DNA of 64,000 nucleotides from Aradus depressus (Eukaryota > Arthropoda > Insecta > Hemiptera > Aradidae): the NCBI GenBank assembly GCA_963662175.1, contig OY759223.1, forward strand, positions 25,576,323 to 25,640,322, given 5' to 3'. The position numbers were made by a program, and so were the translations under genes. This document shows, in pieces, positions 45,370 to 55,679 of this stretch. Every line of letters starts with the position of its first letter. Within the stretch, counting starts at the first letter, position 1. Below the pieces are notes generated by a model. The model searched no databases and was not told the DNA's origin. It was given only the letters and a program-made list of their open reading frames with translations.

Positions 45370-45726
45370 TCTCAAAACTATTTACAACACTTTTATTGTA
45401 ACAAATGGTTCCAATTTCACCATTTCACACAATAACTAACACAAAAACCTTTAAACATAGCCTAAACAATGGCCGACAGAGAATGAGGGCATCGCCACTA
45501 TGGTTTTCCAAGGGACAAAGCCAGGTTAGCCAACAGTTACTGAGCTTAACAACAAAAGATTTGAAAAAACCAACAATGAAAAAATATAAATACGGATGAT
45601 ACTAATTAACAAATAAACACTTACTAACATCTATTTGAATTTATTATATATATATTTAAACATAAAACGAAAAATCACCAAACTGATTAAGAAATTGATA
45701 GTAGCCATTTTTTTTTTTTTTTTTTT
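45370..45726 (-). promoter_or_regulatory. hyd: hyd 5' leader and putative promoter region
   Basis: This is the gap between the hyd start codon and the presumed poly(A) site of the upstream coiled-coil gene, so hyd transcription must start here or further upstream. It is less AT-rich around 45460-45540. I see no TATA box. A GCCATTGTT motif (minus strand, about 45468-45476) resembles a YY1/Pho-type site, but this is weak. The transcription start cannot be placed. Confidence 0.4.
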
Positions 45727-45740
45727 ACAAAAATATTATC

Positions 45741-45746
45741 TTTATT
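45741..45746 (-). promoter_or_regulatory. polyadenylation signal of the coiled-coil gene
   Basis: AATAAA on the minus strand, 133 bases after the stop codon. A genomic A-tract of about 18 bases follows on the minus strand (45709-45726), so cDNA-based mapping of the cleavage site could be misled by internal priming. Confidence 0.55.
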
Positions 45747-45878
45747 ATAAAGCAGTATAATAAAAATAAACTATAATTTAAATGTATCTCTAATTTTACA
45801 CAAATATGGAAACTAAATTAAATAATGTATATAGAATTAGCAAACAAAACCAGCAAAATATCAATCTAACAAGACCTT

Positions 45879-46008
45879 CTATATTTGAATACTTAATTTT
45901 TCAAGTTCTTGTTCTAATGTTTCAACTTTATCTTCGAGATGTTTATGTTGAAACTGAATTCTGTGAAGAGTGATGTTCATTTTTTCAATTTCTTCGTTAA
46001 TGAGAGTT
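45879..46008 (-). CDS. coiled-coil gene, last coding exon
   Basis: TLINEEIEKMNITLHRIQFQ then LEDKVETLEQELEKLSIQI and stop TAG. A strong C-terminal leucine heptad run. Confidence 0.85.
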
Positions 46009-49000
46009 CTAGAAAATAATAACAAATTTAAAACAACTGTTTGATATTATTATCAATTTTTGTTTTCAGTATTTCAAAACATAAAAACCTATAACCTTAA
46101 ACTTGTTTTATCCAATATTTCTTGCGTATCTTCTGAAGGAACCCATTTAAACAGTTTTATATCATTTAACATTCGTTCTATATCAGCAATTTCTTGTATA
46201 GCAATACATCGTGATTCACGTAAAGTTTCTACTTCCTCTCTGTTGTTACTTCTTTCCTGTAAAATGTAAATAGTAATTAGAATTAATGTAAATATATATT
46301 TTTCAGATTGTTTTCTTGTAACTGTGAGGCTTACAAACTTAATTTCTAAAACTAATGTTTATGAGGTATAGAACTCATCTTATATTTTACACAAAAAAGT
46401 GTTTGTTTAATTCTTACATGTTACATGACATTGTGACTCATGCCCGGCCTTTAACTTTGCGATCTTGTCGGGCTACTATCCAAGTATAGAATGAATGCAT
46501 CGACATGAACCAGTCCAGAAGGACGACATCTATTGATTTTTAGCCAAATCGGGCAAAAAGTAGAGGAGATTAGAGAGGAGGCTCGATGTAATGAATGTAA
46601 CTACATGAAATTTCATATGTGAAGTCAAAACGCAATGAGGACATAACCTGTCAAATTTTAGCGATATTGGCAGAAGGGAAGGAGGGTTATCACGATACGT
46701 GAAAAAAAAATTTAATTTTTCATTTTTAAATTTATTATTCTATATGCTCTACCTCTTGGAAGAATTCTTTTTCTAAGAATCCCCCGTGATAGAACTATAG
46801 GCCATCCTTGAACTACTGTACGTTTCATAGAACTACTGAGGTTATTATCGCCCTATTTGTCCACAACAGTCATGGTGGGATCCCACAGGAGGCCAGGAGC
46901 ACCCAACGAACAGGCAGGCCAGGCTACGGGGCAAGCAACAGCACCTCCGGGCCACTCTCTCATTTATAAGTAAGCGACTAGCCCTGGAGGAGGAACTACA
47001 AGGACAGTCCAAAGGAGAGAGTTGCAAAGACAAAGCGCAAGACTGGACAGTAGAGAAACGGCAGCAGCTACGGTCACGATCCTCAGACGGCCGAACGACC
47101 TGCGCGTACTTTCCGAAAGTCCAGGCAAGTCTTGAGTCTGTTTGGGTTAAGCCGGACTACTGGACGTCCCAGATACTATCGGGTCATAGGGATTTCAACT
47201 CGCAAGAGGGTGGAGTTGATACGCCGGACAGGATCCTATGGGACTGAGCCCTCGGAAGCTGATGAGTGAGGCCGATTACCTGGAGTTCAGTCGATTCCTC
47301 TCCTCCTGGCGGAGGGAAAAGAAGGCAGTATAACCAAGTGCCGGGGGCGACCGCTGAGGGCTCTAACATGATCCACCTGCGACCATCCCCGGCGCAAGGC
47401 ACCCATAAAATCCACAACATAGACGCCCTGGTCTCGAGCTCTCTCGGGGAGTGACAATAAGGTAGGTTGGAGGACCCAAACGATCGCTCTGGCGAATGGC
47501 GGGGTCCTACAGCCAGCCGTAGCAACATGAATAAAATTTAAAACAGACTTATTTCCCTTCGGACGGGAGTAAGCATTAGGGTTAATCGTGGAGATAGCGA
47601 GTCTTGATGATGAGTCTGAGGATGTGAGGAAGGCCGTCCACATCCTCCAAGTCCGGGCCTGTTCCCGTCTCCTAGAGGAGCTGCCCCCTCCTCCCCTCTC
47701 CCATCCAAAGATTTCCCATATAGGCAAGACCACTGTTCAGACCCTACTAAACTGACAGAGTAACCTAAAGTCGGCAAATGATCACAATCAGAAGAGTATA
47801 GTTTAAATTTTTTGGTATAGCCCGGTTTTTTTTAACATATCAACAACTCTATCCAGGATGGTGGGACTGTCCTCCAGCGCCTCCTCCATCACATTGGAAC
47901 ATAATTTTTCTTGAGAAGGTCTTCATAGAAGGAGCACTCCGTAAATATAAATACTTACATATGTATCTCTACTCCTGGCTCTTGTCTCTGTCAGTTGTAT
48001 AATGCGACGATCAAATGTTTCACTGAAAATAGAATAGATACTTTTTAAAACGTTTAATGAACAATATTAATATATACATTTATAAATACTATTTCTCTTA
48101 TTTCCTTGTTTTCTAAAAATGTAACTTCTAGTTATATTATATCTTAGCCCCCTCTTCTGCTTGAGATGCCACATAGTCTTATGATTGAGAGAAGCGCTAG
48201 TATCTTAACTTTAGGCTACATATAATCATGCTTTACTATCCGGAGGCGTTTGTGATTTTGCACATTTATTGTGCTTTTGATACATTCAATACTTACATTT
48301 GGTCTTCAATCCAGATTTTGTATTATTAATATGTGATTTGTCACATTTAATGTGCTTTTGTTACATTTAATACTTGCGTTCGGTCTTCAATTTTGATTTT
48401 GTTTTGAAAGATGTAGTACTTAGCCATTTTTGTGAAATTGATACAAAGGATACATGTCAAAACGTAAAATGTAGTATACTACCGGTGGAGAATGCATGTA
48501 CAACTCTGTGGTACATGGACGAGGCAGTTCATTACCCTGTGAAGTTCTTACCGTGAATCCATCTGGGATTACTAACCACAAGTTAACAATAAAAGTCGGC
48601 GCCCTATCATGCTCCTGAGGAACTTGAAACCTCCGGCTTTATGCAACGCGGCTGCGAGTGGTACCATTAAAGCCAAACTTGATTGAAGCCACCATCATCA
48701 CCGCTTGCGCTGCAGTAGATACTGTATTTATACCTCGCATACCAATGATACCGTCCGATTACCCATTCCGCTTCAAAAGGTTGCAGTTTCCAATCAAAAT
48801 TTGCTTCGCTATCACTATCAATAAGGTTCAGGGACAAACCCTAAAAGTAATCGGTGTAGACTTACAAAACCGTGTCAGCAGCCACACCAACCTATTTCTC
48901 CACGCACCCGAAGGAAGAAATTACAACATAGTTTACACCAAAGTCCTTCGCTGATTTTATTCCGATCTTCCCCACTTTATCCTGCCCTGAACCGTCACGA

Positions 49001-51451
49001 AAATGATAACATGTCCTAGGTACTGCAGCTAGTAGACAATATTTCAAAAAACAAGGTTTGCTTTGTTTATTAATTATGGATTTCCACAATATGAATCTTT
49101 CTAAACTTAGAAGTTGTAATTTGTCATTAAAATTGTGGGACGGCCTTCTGCGCAATGAAAAATTCTTTTGCTACACGGCCACCTGTTAACGAATGGAGTA
49201 TAATACTCATTCAGCATAGTTTTGAGATAAACAAGCAAACAATTTACTCATCAAGCTGAGATAAACATTCCTGATGTTGTAATTCCGATGTAACTTCAGC
49301 AATCTTCTCATTTAGGATTGAAGTCGTAGCTTCCCATTCTTTCTCATTTTTTTCATACTCTTCGACACGACATTCCGAAGACTTTAGGTAACCTGTATAC
49401 AAAAATATAGAAATAAAATGTATTATTTATAAATGAATTTTATGTTAGTTATTATATCTCATTGCCGGGCTTTAACTACGAGGTCAAAACGCCTACAACC
49501 AGAGCGCTCGACATGAGCCCGACTCTACTGTGGAAGTCCTAAATTTTCACATAGAGCAGGGGTATTTAACGTGACATCGTACAGGCTCGAGACCATCGTT
49601 TAACGTCCCATCCGAAGGACGGCGTGCCCAAGTTTATTTTACCTCCCAGATAAAATAAACTGAAGGCCTCGGTCAAGTTTCGAGCCCACGATCTTGTGCT
49701 CAGAAGGCAAGCACGCATACCACTGAGCTACCAGCGCCCTCTATGAGTTACTACCAAAACCAGTCGACCGTTTGCGCTATATTCAATAGTTGACTTACAA
49801 AAAGGGAAAAAGGTATTTCAGGACAAATTCCTAGCCACGAGGATTTACTAGTCGAAATTCCAACTTCTACCTTACTTGATATACCTGTATGGATCGCACT
49901 CAGTAAACATGTCTTATATTCAAACCTGACAATGGTGTAATGATAAAACTGGTAATTTATGTATAAAATTGTGGAATAGACAATAAAAAAAACAAAAAAC
50001 TAAGTATGTTTTATTTACAAACCTGTAGCATATTTCTGTCATTTGTATTTGTTCATACGAAAATGAAATATTAACACTAAAATAATTCCATATATAATAA
50101 ATATTAACATAATTCTATATATTTAATATAAAGCGACCAGAATAGGATTCGTGCTTTTCAAGCTTCTATATTAATATTAAGGGAATTATTTTGAACTTAC
50201 TTCCTAAAAAATACTACTTGGACTGCAATATTTCGAAATAGTTCCAAAATTTTTATAGTGGTGGAAACAAAAAAATTAAGTTTAACTCGTAAAACCCGAG
50301 ATAGCTTTAGCATATTTCTGTCATTTTTATTTATTCAGTTAAAATGAAATAAAATAAAAATGAAAATAATTCAATACATCTCTGGTGTTTGGGCAAAAAA
50401 GTTTAAGTCAGAATAAGTCTCATGATTGAAAGGACAAGTGCATTTAAATATTTTTAGCATATACTGATTATTGGAATATTTTACTTTGTTTATATTTAAT
50501 ATTTTTATTGAAATAATATTTAAAGTAACGAAAATGTGATTTATCTGATTTGCAGGAATTTTTCAAACCTTCAGAAAGTCCTCCCCTAAAATTCAGATTT
50601 GCTGACTTAAGCCTTTTTGCCCAAACACCCGAGATATAATATAAAGCAATCAGAATAAGATTAGAACTTTTCAAGCTTATATATTAATATTAATGGAATG
50701 ATTTTTATCTTACTTTCTAGAAAATACTTCTTTGAATGCAATTCTTCTAAATGCTTCACATTATTTTCTCGTTGCATACAAATTTTATTGTACTCCGATT
50801 CCAAAGCATCGATGGCAAAACGCTGTGGAATATTAAAAATACATTTAAATAAACGCTGAAAATAGAATTAAACAACATAATTATGAGATTAAGTAAATAA
50901 ATGAAACATATTCAACCCTTCGAAGTTTTTTTTCTGTAAATTTTAAATAGACATTTATAATTGTTCAATCTAGTCAATAATTATATATTTTATGGACATA
51001 AAATATATTAATTTTAACATAAAAAATATAGAACTAATTGATAACCCATTTAAATAATTATTTCAGGCAACTGTTCATGGAGGCCTAGCAGTTTTAATAT
51101 TTGATCATCAAAATTTTCAAAGAACATCTCAAAATAACGAATAGTAACAACCTCTCTCCAGAAAATTTGAGTACACTGTACAGAAAAGGCTTATCATGTA
51201 CTTGATTATTCATTATAAGTAATATTAAGAAAACACTAAATACATTTGTTCGGAACAGTTATTTATTTGCAGTTCACAAAAACAAAAGAGAGAATAATAA
51301 AATGTACAACTTATATTAATACAAACTGAATATCATCAAGAACCAAATAAACAGAAATGATTTATAAAAAAGTAAAACTCACTTTTCTTTGAATGTTATT
51401 GTGTAGTTCTCTAAAAGCCATTTGTAATTGTTCTTCACCTTCTAGAGCCAT
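45879..51451 (-). CDS. uncharacterised coiled-coil protein, 225 aa, six coding exons
   Basis: Six exons on the minus strand join in frame through five GT-AG introns (69, 109, 145, 64, 161 and 130 coding bases; 678 in all). The start is ATG at 51449-51451 and the stop TAG at 45879-45881. The protein is almost wholly charged and heptad-like, with many Glu, Lys, Gln and Leu. It has no signal peptide, membrane segment or catalytic motif. The one hydrophobic or aromatic patch is LFKWVPSEDT near residue 165. Size and composition recall small kinetochore, centrosome or ciliary structural proteins, but I cannot assign a family. It lies just upstream of hyd in the same orientation. Its introns carry an R1-like LINE piece, a Helitron piece, SINEs and a decayed exon copy. 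Confidence 0.85.
46096..46256 (-). CDS. coiled-coil gene, coding exon 5
   Basis: ERSNNREEVETLRESRCIAI, QEIADIERMLNDIKLFKWVP and SEDTQEILDKTSL. The acceptor is TTTTACAG. The donor GTTATA is non-consensus but gives the correct phase into the last exon. Confidence 0.8.
46437..46482 (-). mobile_element. SINE-1 3' scrap
   Basis: GACTCATGCCCGGCCTTTAA and the following bases match only the last 45 bases of SINE-1. Confidence 0.45.
46490..46700 (-). repeat. family A repeat, minus
   Basis: GACGACATCTATTGATTTTT, GATGTAATGAATGTAACTAC and TTTAGCGATATTGGCAGAAG. Confidence 0.7.
46850..47780 (+). mobile_element. GC-rich R1-like LINE 3' remnant
   Basis: An island of clearly higher GC content than its surroundings, in the coiled-coil gene's intron. 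It holds the ORF2 remnant and downstream frameshifted sequence such as EADYLEFSRFLSSWRREKKA, which resembles the far C-terminus of the same proteins. The long open frame on the opposite strand (47287-47733) matches nothing I know. Confidence 0.55.
46975..47247 (+). pseudogene. R1-like LINE ORF2 C-terminal fragment
   Basis: An open frame of 90 codons. VWVKPDYWTSQILSGHRDFN is followed directly by QEGGVDTPDRILWD and a stop. R1-clade ORF2 proteins carry a GHG.F segment and a DTPDHILWDC segment with a Cys knuckle between them; here the middle is deleted. Confidence 0.65.
47959..48022 (-). CDS. coiled-coil gene, coding exon 4
   Basis: ETFDRRIIQLTETRARSRDT, 64 bases. Supported by acceptor TTTTCAG, donor GTAAGT and exact phase fit on both sides. 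Confidence 0.8.
48249..48410. repeat. 81-bp tandem duplication
   Basis: Two diverged copies of a unit with GTGCTTTTGATACATTCAAT / GTGCTTTTGTTACATTTAAT and GGTCTTCAATC / GGTCTTCAATT. Intron of the coiled-coil gene. Confidence 0.7.
48555..48957 (+). pseudogene. Helitron helicase (PIF1-like) C-terminal fragment
   Basis: Upstream pieces PIMLLRNLKPPALCN (frameshifted) lead to LIEATIITACAAVDTVFIPR, IPMIPSDYPFRFKRLQFPIK and ITINKVQGQTLKVIGVDLQN, ending LHAPEGRNYNIVYTKVLR then stop. This is the end of a Helitron Rep/helicase. The usual HGQFYVACSR motif is missing between RVSS and the APEG segment, an internal deletion. It sits in an intron of the coiled-coil gene, antisense to it. Confidence 0.85.
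49248..49392 (-). CDS. coiled-coil gene, coding exon 3
   Basis: SYLKSSECRVEEYEKNEKEW then LNEKIAEVTSELQHQECLSQ. Acceptor GTATACAG, donor GTAAAT, phase 2 end. Confidence 0.84.
49458..49744 (-). mobile_element. SINE-1 copy
   Basis: Minus-strand copy from CATTGCCGGGCTTTAACTAC to CACTGAGCTACCAGCGCCCT. Nearly complete, in the coiled-coil gene's intron 2 and in that gene's orientation. Confidence 0.85.
50197..50270 (-). pseudogene. decayed partial copy of coiled-coil exon 2
   Basis: Resembles the 3' end and splice donor of exon 2 (50714-50770) and is part of a longer duplicated block (about 50022-50270 versus 50300-50375 plus 50638-50770). In the ancestral frame it has a stop (TAG), so it is not a usable alternative exon. 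Confidence 0.65.
50376..50637. mobile_element. MITE in the coiled-coil gene intron
   Basis: Ends ATCTCTGGTGTTTGGGCAAA and TTTTGCCCAAACACCCGAGA are inverted over about 33 bases. It interrupts the second copy of a local intron/exon duplication. Confidence 0.8.
50714..50822 (-). CDS. coiled-coil gene, coding exon 2
   Basis: RFAIDALESEYNKICMQREN then NVKHLEELHSKKYFLE. Acceptor TTCCACAG, donor GTAAGA, one base carried to the next exon. A decayed copy of its 3' end lies at about 50197-50270. Confidence 0.84.
51383..51451 (-). CDS. coiled-coil gene, coding exon 1
   Basis: MALEGEEQLQMAFRELHNNI plus QRK, 23 codons, phase 0 at donor GTGAGT. The sequence TTTGTAG just upstream of the ATG looks like a splice acceptor, so the ATG probably lies two bases into the second transcribed exon. 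Confidence 0.82.
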
Positions 51452-51786
51452 GTCTACAAATCATAAAATTATGAAAAAGCTTAGAATATAAAATTAAAGA
51501 TGTTTTATAAATTAAAAGACGCGGTGTTGCCACCTGTAGAAACATTGGCAGTAATTCGAATTATTACTTATCATAATGTAAGCCATACTTATTTCTTCTA
51601 ATAATTATTAATATGAATTAAACCTAATATAGGACTGCTCAAATACTATCTGTTCAAACTTAAAAAAAGTATCAAGTCTTTTAATTTTTAATTTAGTATT
51701 TTTTAATAGATTTATCGATTATAAAAATACGATAGATGCAAATAAATGATATTTACCTTAGAATTATTGCAAGGAGTAAAACTTAC

Positions 51787-51850
51787 TCTACTTTATACAG
51801 TTCCGCTTTCCACGACAGATGTCGACACACTGATGTTTCGGCGGTGAAAT
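51787..51850 (-). other. probable 5'UTR exon of the coiled-coil gene
   Basis: A GC-richer patch ends in a good donor, AGTAGA|GTAAGT (51781-51786). It faces the acceptor TTTGTAG just before the ATG at 51451, giving an intron of about 333 bases. The 5' limit is a guess; transcription probably starts near 51830-51870. Confidence 0.4.
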
Positions 51851-52089
51851 AAACAGTTTATGCACAGTTTGCAAATAATTATTTTTTATTCTGTTAAAGT
51901 ATTACTTTTCTGCTGGTTTTATTGATATTAGTGGAAATATGCACGTTTTTATTAGTTTTCAGCAGAAGGAACACGGCGAGTGAGGATAATCCACCATTCA
52001 TAAATAACAAAGCAATTTTTGAACCCCCTCTCCTGTAACTTTTTAAAAAACTTGATTTAATAAGTGAAACAATGAAAACTTATAGCTTT

Positions 52090-52520
52090 ATTGCGTTGCA
52101 TTATATTTTTCAATTTTTCGATCCCATAATTTGGGAAATAAGTCATCGTATCTAATTCAACCTTATCTACCGACATTGCTGTACTAATGTGTTTCCATAA
52201 AATAAACGACGACCAATTTACATTATTTCTTCTTCGGCTATTTTTTTCAGGAACCAACCAGAATATATTTTTCATCTTTACTTATGGTAGACCTTCATGA
52301 TATCTGGTTGATGCCTATCTACCGACATAGCTGTATTAATGTTTTTCAGAAGGTATGAAGAATTGGCGCCTCAGAACCACCTACATATGTATATTCTAGA
52401 TTTCTTCTTCGACTATTTTGGTTAAAAGCAACCATATTTTCATTTTTACTTATGGTTGGCTATTATTGTATCTGGATGAAGCCTCTGTACTGAAATTGCT
52501 CCATTAATGTCTTTTTTATA
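52090..52520 (-). repeat. degenerate tandem repeat of about 165 bp, three copies
   Basis: Recurring words TCTACCGACATTGCTGTACT, TCTACCGACATAGCTGTATT and TCTGTACTGAAATTGCTCCA, with TTTCTTCTTCG and a CATCTTTACTTATGG spacer. It may be a decayed duplicated exon or a satellite. Confidence 0.6.
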
Positions 52521-52589
52521 GACTAGAGAGGCTACATCCAAACTTAAACGTAAGTTACTGCTTTCCTTCTAAACATTCGAAATTGTTAT

Positions 52590-53085
52590 TTGCCTTCAGT
52601 TTTTGCTCTTTTGTTGGTCTTTTGATCTCTGAATTTCGAGCTACACCCCGAGTCACACTTAAGTTTCCACTCTCCTTCTAAACTTTTAGTCTCTTTATTC
52701 CGTGGACCCTTAACTTCATTCTGTTTTTGCTTTTTGAGGCTTCTTCGATCTCTGAAATTGAGGCTACACGCCGAGTCACACATATGTTTCCGCTCTCCCT
52801 CTAAATTTTCAGTCTCTTTATTTGGTGGACCCTAAACTTCTTTCTGTTTTTGCTTTTTTGAGGCTTCTTCGATCTCTGAAATTGAGGCTACACCCCGAAT
52901 CACACGTAAGTTTCCGCTCTCCTTCTAAACTTCCAGTCTCTTTATTTGGTGGACTCTCAACTTCTTTCTGTTTTTGCTTTTTTTGAGGCTTCTTCGATCT
53001 CTGAAATTAAGGCTACATCCTGTCTCATATGTAAGTTTCCGCACTCCCTCTAAACTTTCAGTCTCTTTATTTGGTGGACCAAGCT
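52590..53085 (-). repeat. about 123-bp tandem repeat, four copies
   Basis: Each copy reads on the minus strand CCACCAAATAAAGAGACT...GATCGAAGAAGCCTC. Two stretches stay open and encode CSLNFRDRRSLKKQK-like and NKETESLEG-like words; indels break the frame between copies. No known domain. Confidence 0.8.
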
Positions 53086-53939
53086 GGTTCACGTTCATGA
53101 ATAACATTCTTTTAGGAACTATTAAAAAATAGTCTAAATCTATGGTCACATGGAATAAGTTGTTGTCGTGAAATGGCCAAAATGAGTTCAGTGTACTGTG
53201 ACCATCTCCCAAGCCATCTGCACTCTGTGAAGAAGTTGGGAGCTCAGGACTCTAATACTTTCGGAATTATAAAGATGTGGGTTTCTTGGTGTCTCGTAAA
53301 ATTGTGTATGTTCTCGGTTAAATCAACTTAATCTACTTCTTTGAGGAATCATTCACGAGATAACTACATTTAACCATTTATTCACTACGGCAGACTATTC
53401 CAAGTGAAGAGCGTGTTTTCGGTTAAATCACCTATAGAGAGGCATCATTCACAAGTATTTCAAAAAGTATGGTTAATAATTAGGTAAGTGATGGAGAATG
53501 ATTAGGTAAGTGTGGTCAATAATTAAGTAAGTGACTCTCCTATAGATTTAGAAGGTATATGATTAATAATGAAGCAAACATAATTTATTTATTTCAAAAA
53601 CTTGATTTATACGATTAATGAATAAGTAAAAAAGTGCTGCCCTGAAAAGTTACGAATTTAGACTTACCAATTTATTCTCTGTGATATGGAATCTCAAAAT
53701 TTTAAACGAGAGGGGGGTTTGGGGGGAGCCGAATCGTAAAATGAACACTAGCTCATTAACAGCTGATCATATTTCCGTGGAGCTTGACATATAGCATTTT
53801 TATAAGCCCGTTTAAAAAATAAGCATCTGCGGGGGGGGGGGGTCGACCCAAAGTCTCCAAATGCAGCTCGGTAATACTCGACTTTAAAACCGAAGAGCTG
53901 CCCCCACTCCTTGAAGTTCCCAAGACCGGACAATCCTTC

Positions 53940-54050
53940 CCGTCTAATCAGTTTTAAACAAGGTCTTGTGTTGTTTGGTTCTGTTTCCGTTGATTTTTTT
54001 CTCGTCTTTTCGTCTCTTCACACATTTTCCAACAAGAAACCATGGTAATT
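53940..54050 (+). other. candidate first exon of a plus-strand gene, weak
   Basis: Pyrimidine-rich leader (TTTTTTTCTCGTCTTTTCGT) ends AACAAGAAACCATG directly followed by GTAATT at 54045. An ATG joined to a splice donor after a pyrimidine-rich leader is common in ribosomal-protein-type genes. No second exon was found in the remaining 10 kb, so this may be chance. Confidence 0.2.
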
Positions 54051-54059
54051 ACGATATTC

Positions 54060-54576
54060 TGAATCATATATATATTTTTTTTAATCCTATTTAATTTTGT
54101 AATTTATTTATTTATTTAACATACTTGCGAATTACCTAACATATATAATACATATTATATATTATATCTGGTACCTATATATTATATACTATCTTTACCT
54201 ACATCTGTACCCCGCAGGTAAAGGACGCTTTGTCCATTTTATGAAATGTAGTTGGCTCCATGTTTGCGATGTAGATTTTTCGCTCTATATAGTGGTATAA
54301 AGCACTATATCCTATTTAAAAAAATAGGGTAAATTTCATAGAGCAATTCTTATTATTAGGGAAGAAACCTGAAAATGAACTAGAAAAAAATCAAAAACTT
54401 GTTTTTCTGAAAAATTACATTTCGTGTCCTTTAGCTCCGGAGTACATATATACATAATTATCTAGTATTCTTCGCTTTTTCTGGATATAATTTCATAAAG
54501 GGATTCATTATGGACAATTTAATTTAGATATTTTAAAGAACAAATTAATTTAAACTAGTTCTTTCAAATAATCGTG
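54060..54576. other. intergenic, unassigned
   Basis: AT-rich with TATATA stretches at 54140-54195; nothing recognised. Confidence 0.5.
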
Positions 54577-54620
54577 TGAAGAGGGGCGTGCCCAGGATTT
54601 TATTTCGGGGGGAGATAACA

Positions 54621-54624
<4 letters not shown>

Positions 54625-54662
<38 letters not shown>
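54625..54662. repeat. (TA)n microsatellite
   Basis: About 19 TA units within the hAT remnant. A shorter (TA)n tract is at 5027-5047. Confidence 0.9.
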
Positions 54663-54666
<4 letters not shown>

Positions 54667-54741
54667 ATTGTTTTAGGGTCAAAATTACTTCTAGTGTTCT
54701 AGCTTTTGATTGTGCAAGCTTGTTTAAAACTGTTTCAGGGT

Positions 54742-54965
54742 CTAGACATCAGAGCTAATCCATTCAATCTGTCTTGGCTGGTACTATTTCTGATATAGCT
54801 TTTCATACGTCTAAGGGTTGAGAAAAACCGTTCACTTGTTGCTACAGATACTGCAAGTGTTGCTCCAATTTTCAAAAATGTATGAATTGTTTGGAAAATG
54901 TTCTTGTCACATTGTTTTAGGCTTGAAATTAAGTATTTTCGAACTGCTTTCTCTGGCCAAGGTCA
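54742..54965 (-). pseudogene. hAT transposase C-terminal dimerisation domain
   Basis: The minus strand reads WPEKAVRKYLISSLKQCDKN, IFQTIHTFLKIGATLAVSVA, TSERFFSTLRRMKSYIRNST and SQDRLNGLALMSRP then stop. TSERxFSTLRR and SQDRLNGLAL are hallmarks of the hAT C-terminal domain (Zaphod/p52rIPK-like group). An in-frame stop lies just upstream, so only this piece is open. Confidence 0.88.
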
Positions 54966-55189
54966 AGCTTCACCAGGATCCGCACGACCTCTATTAGGAA
55001 AATGTTTTATGTCAATAAATTATTCCATGCTAGTAAAAATAGTTTTATTATTTACAAAAAGGACAGTTTTTTGTTAAATTTCGGGGTAGGATTGATCCCC
55101 TATATCCCTCCTAATGTGAAGCCTCAACTCCATTCTCATCTTCGTCCTCTTATCATAGCCGGAAGATTCCGGGTACGCGATTCTTGTAC

Positions 55190-55545
55190 TTCAGAGTCGA
55201 CAGTATCTTTTCAATGTAGAAGGAATTCGAGGTTCTGTCGTGTAAATGAAAACTCAATATTTGGTCAATGTTTCGGAAACTATTCATTTCCTTCTTTAGG
55301 GCTTATATAATACAACAAAAAAATTAGTCATTATGGACAATAATATAAGTAATATAAGTAATTATAATGTTATTTTCCATCTCTTTTTAACATTATTATT
55401 AAGTTTATCTAGTTATATCATTGTCCATAATGACTAATTTGTTTGTTGTATTCTCTAGGCCCTGAAGAAGGAAATAAATAGTTCCCGAAACGAAAAAAAA
55501 AACACGATAAAACCTCGAATTCCTTCTACATTGACTACAATAATA
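55190..55545. mobile_element. fold-back MITE, family B, best copy
   Basis: Inverted ends TCAATGTAGAAGGAATTCGA (55211) and TCGAATTCCTTCTACATTGA (to 55534) are perfect over 24 bases. Inner arms GGTCAATGTTTCGGAAACTA and AAATAGTTCCCGAAACG also pair. Confidence 0.82.
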
Positions 55546-55679
55546 TTCAGGCTTATTAGCATATTATTCAAGCATACAGGGCGAACGGGCTATCTACGTG
55601 TTGCCACCTTCTTCTATTTACAACAACAAGAATTTATTTGTTTTTCACTTTATACCATGTCTTCATGCAAAAGGAGTGA

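Larger units (their letters stand above)
54577..54990 (-). mobile_element. hAT transposon 3' remnant
   Basis: The end at 54578 (GAGGGGCGTGCCCAGGATTT, then a G-run) is the GGGGCGTAGCCAGGATTTT type of hAT terminus. It is followed on the minus strand by the coding remnant of the dimerisation domain. A (TA)n tract of about 38 bases (54625-54662) sits between them. The left part of the element is missing. Confidence 0.75.

Noticed and set aside
47287..47733. 148-codon minus-strand frame
   Set aside because: Falls in the GC-rich LINE remnant where stops are rare, and overlaps another long frame; no known domain.
51383..51451. Assigning the coiled-coil gene to Spc24 or Spc25 kinetochore proteins
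   Set aside because: Size is similar, but the C-terminus stays coiled coil and lacks their globular RWD-like domain.
55002..55310. 102-codon plus-strand frame
   Set aside because: Runs through a fold-back MITE end; no domain and no splice context.
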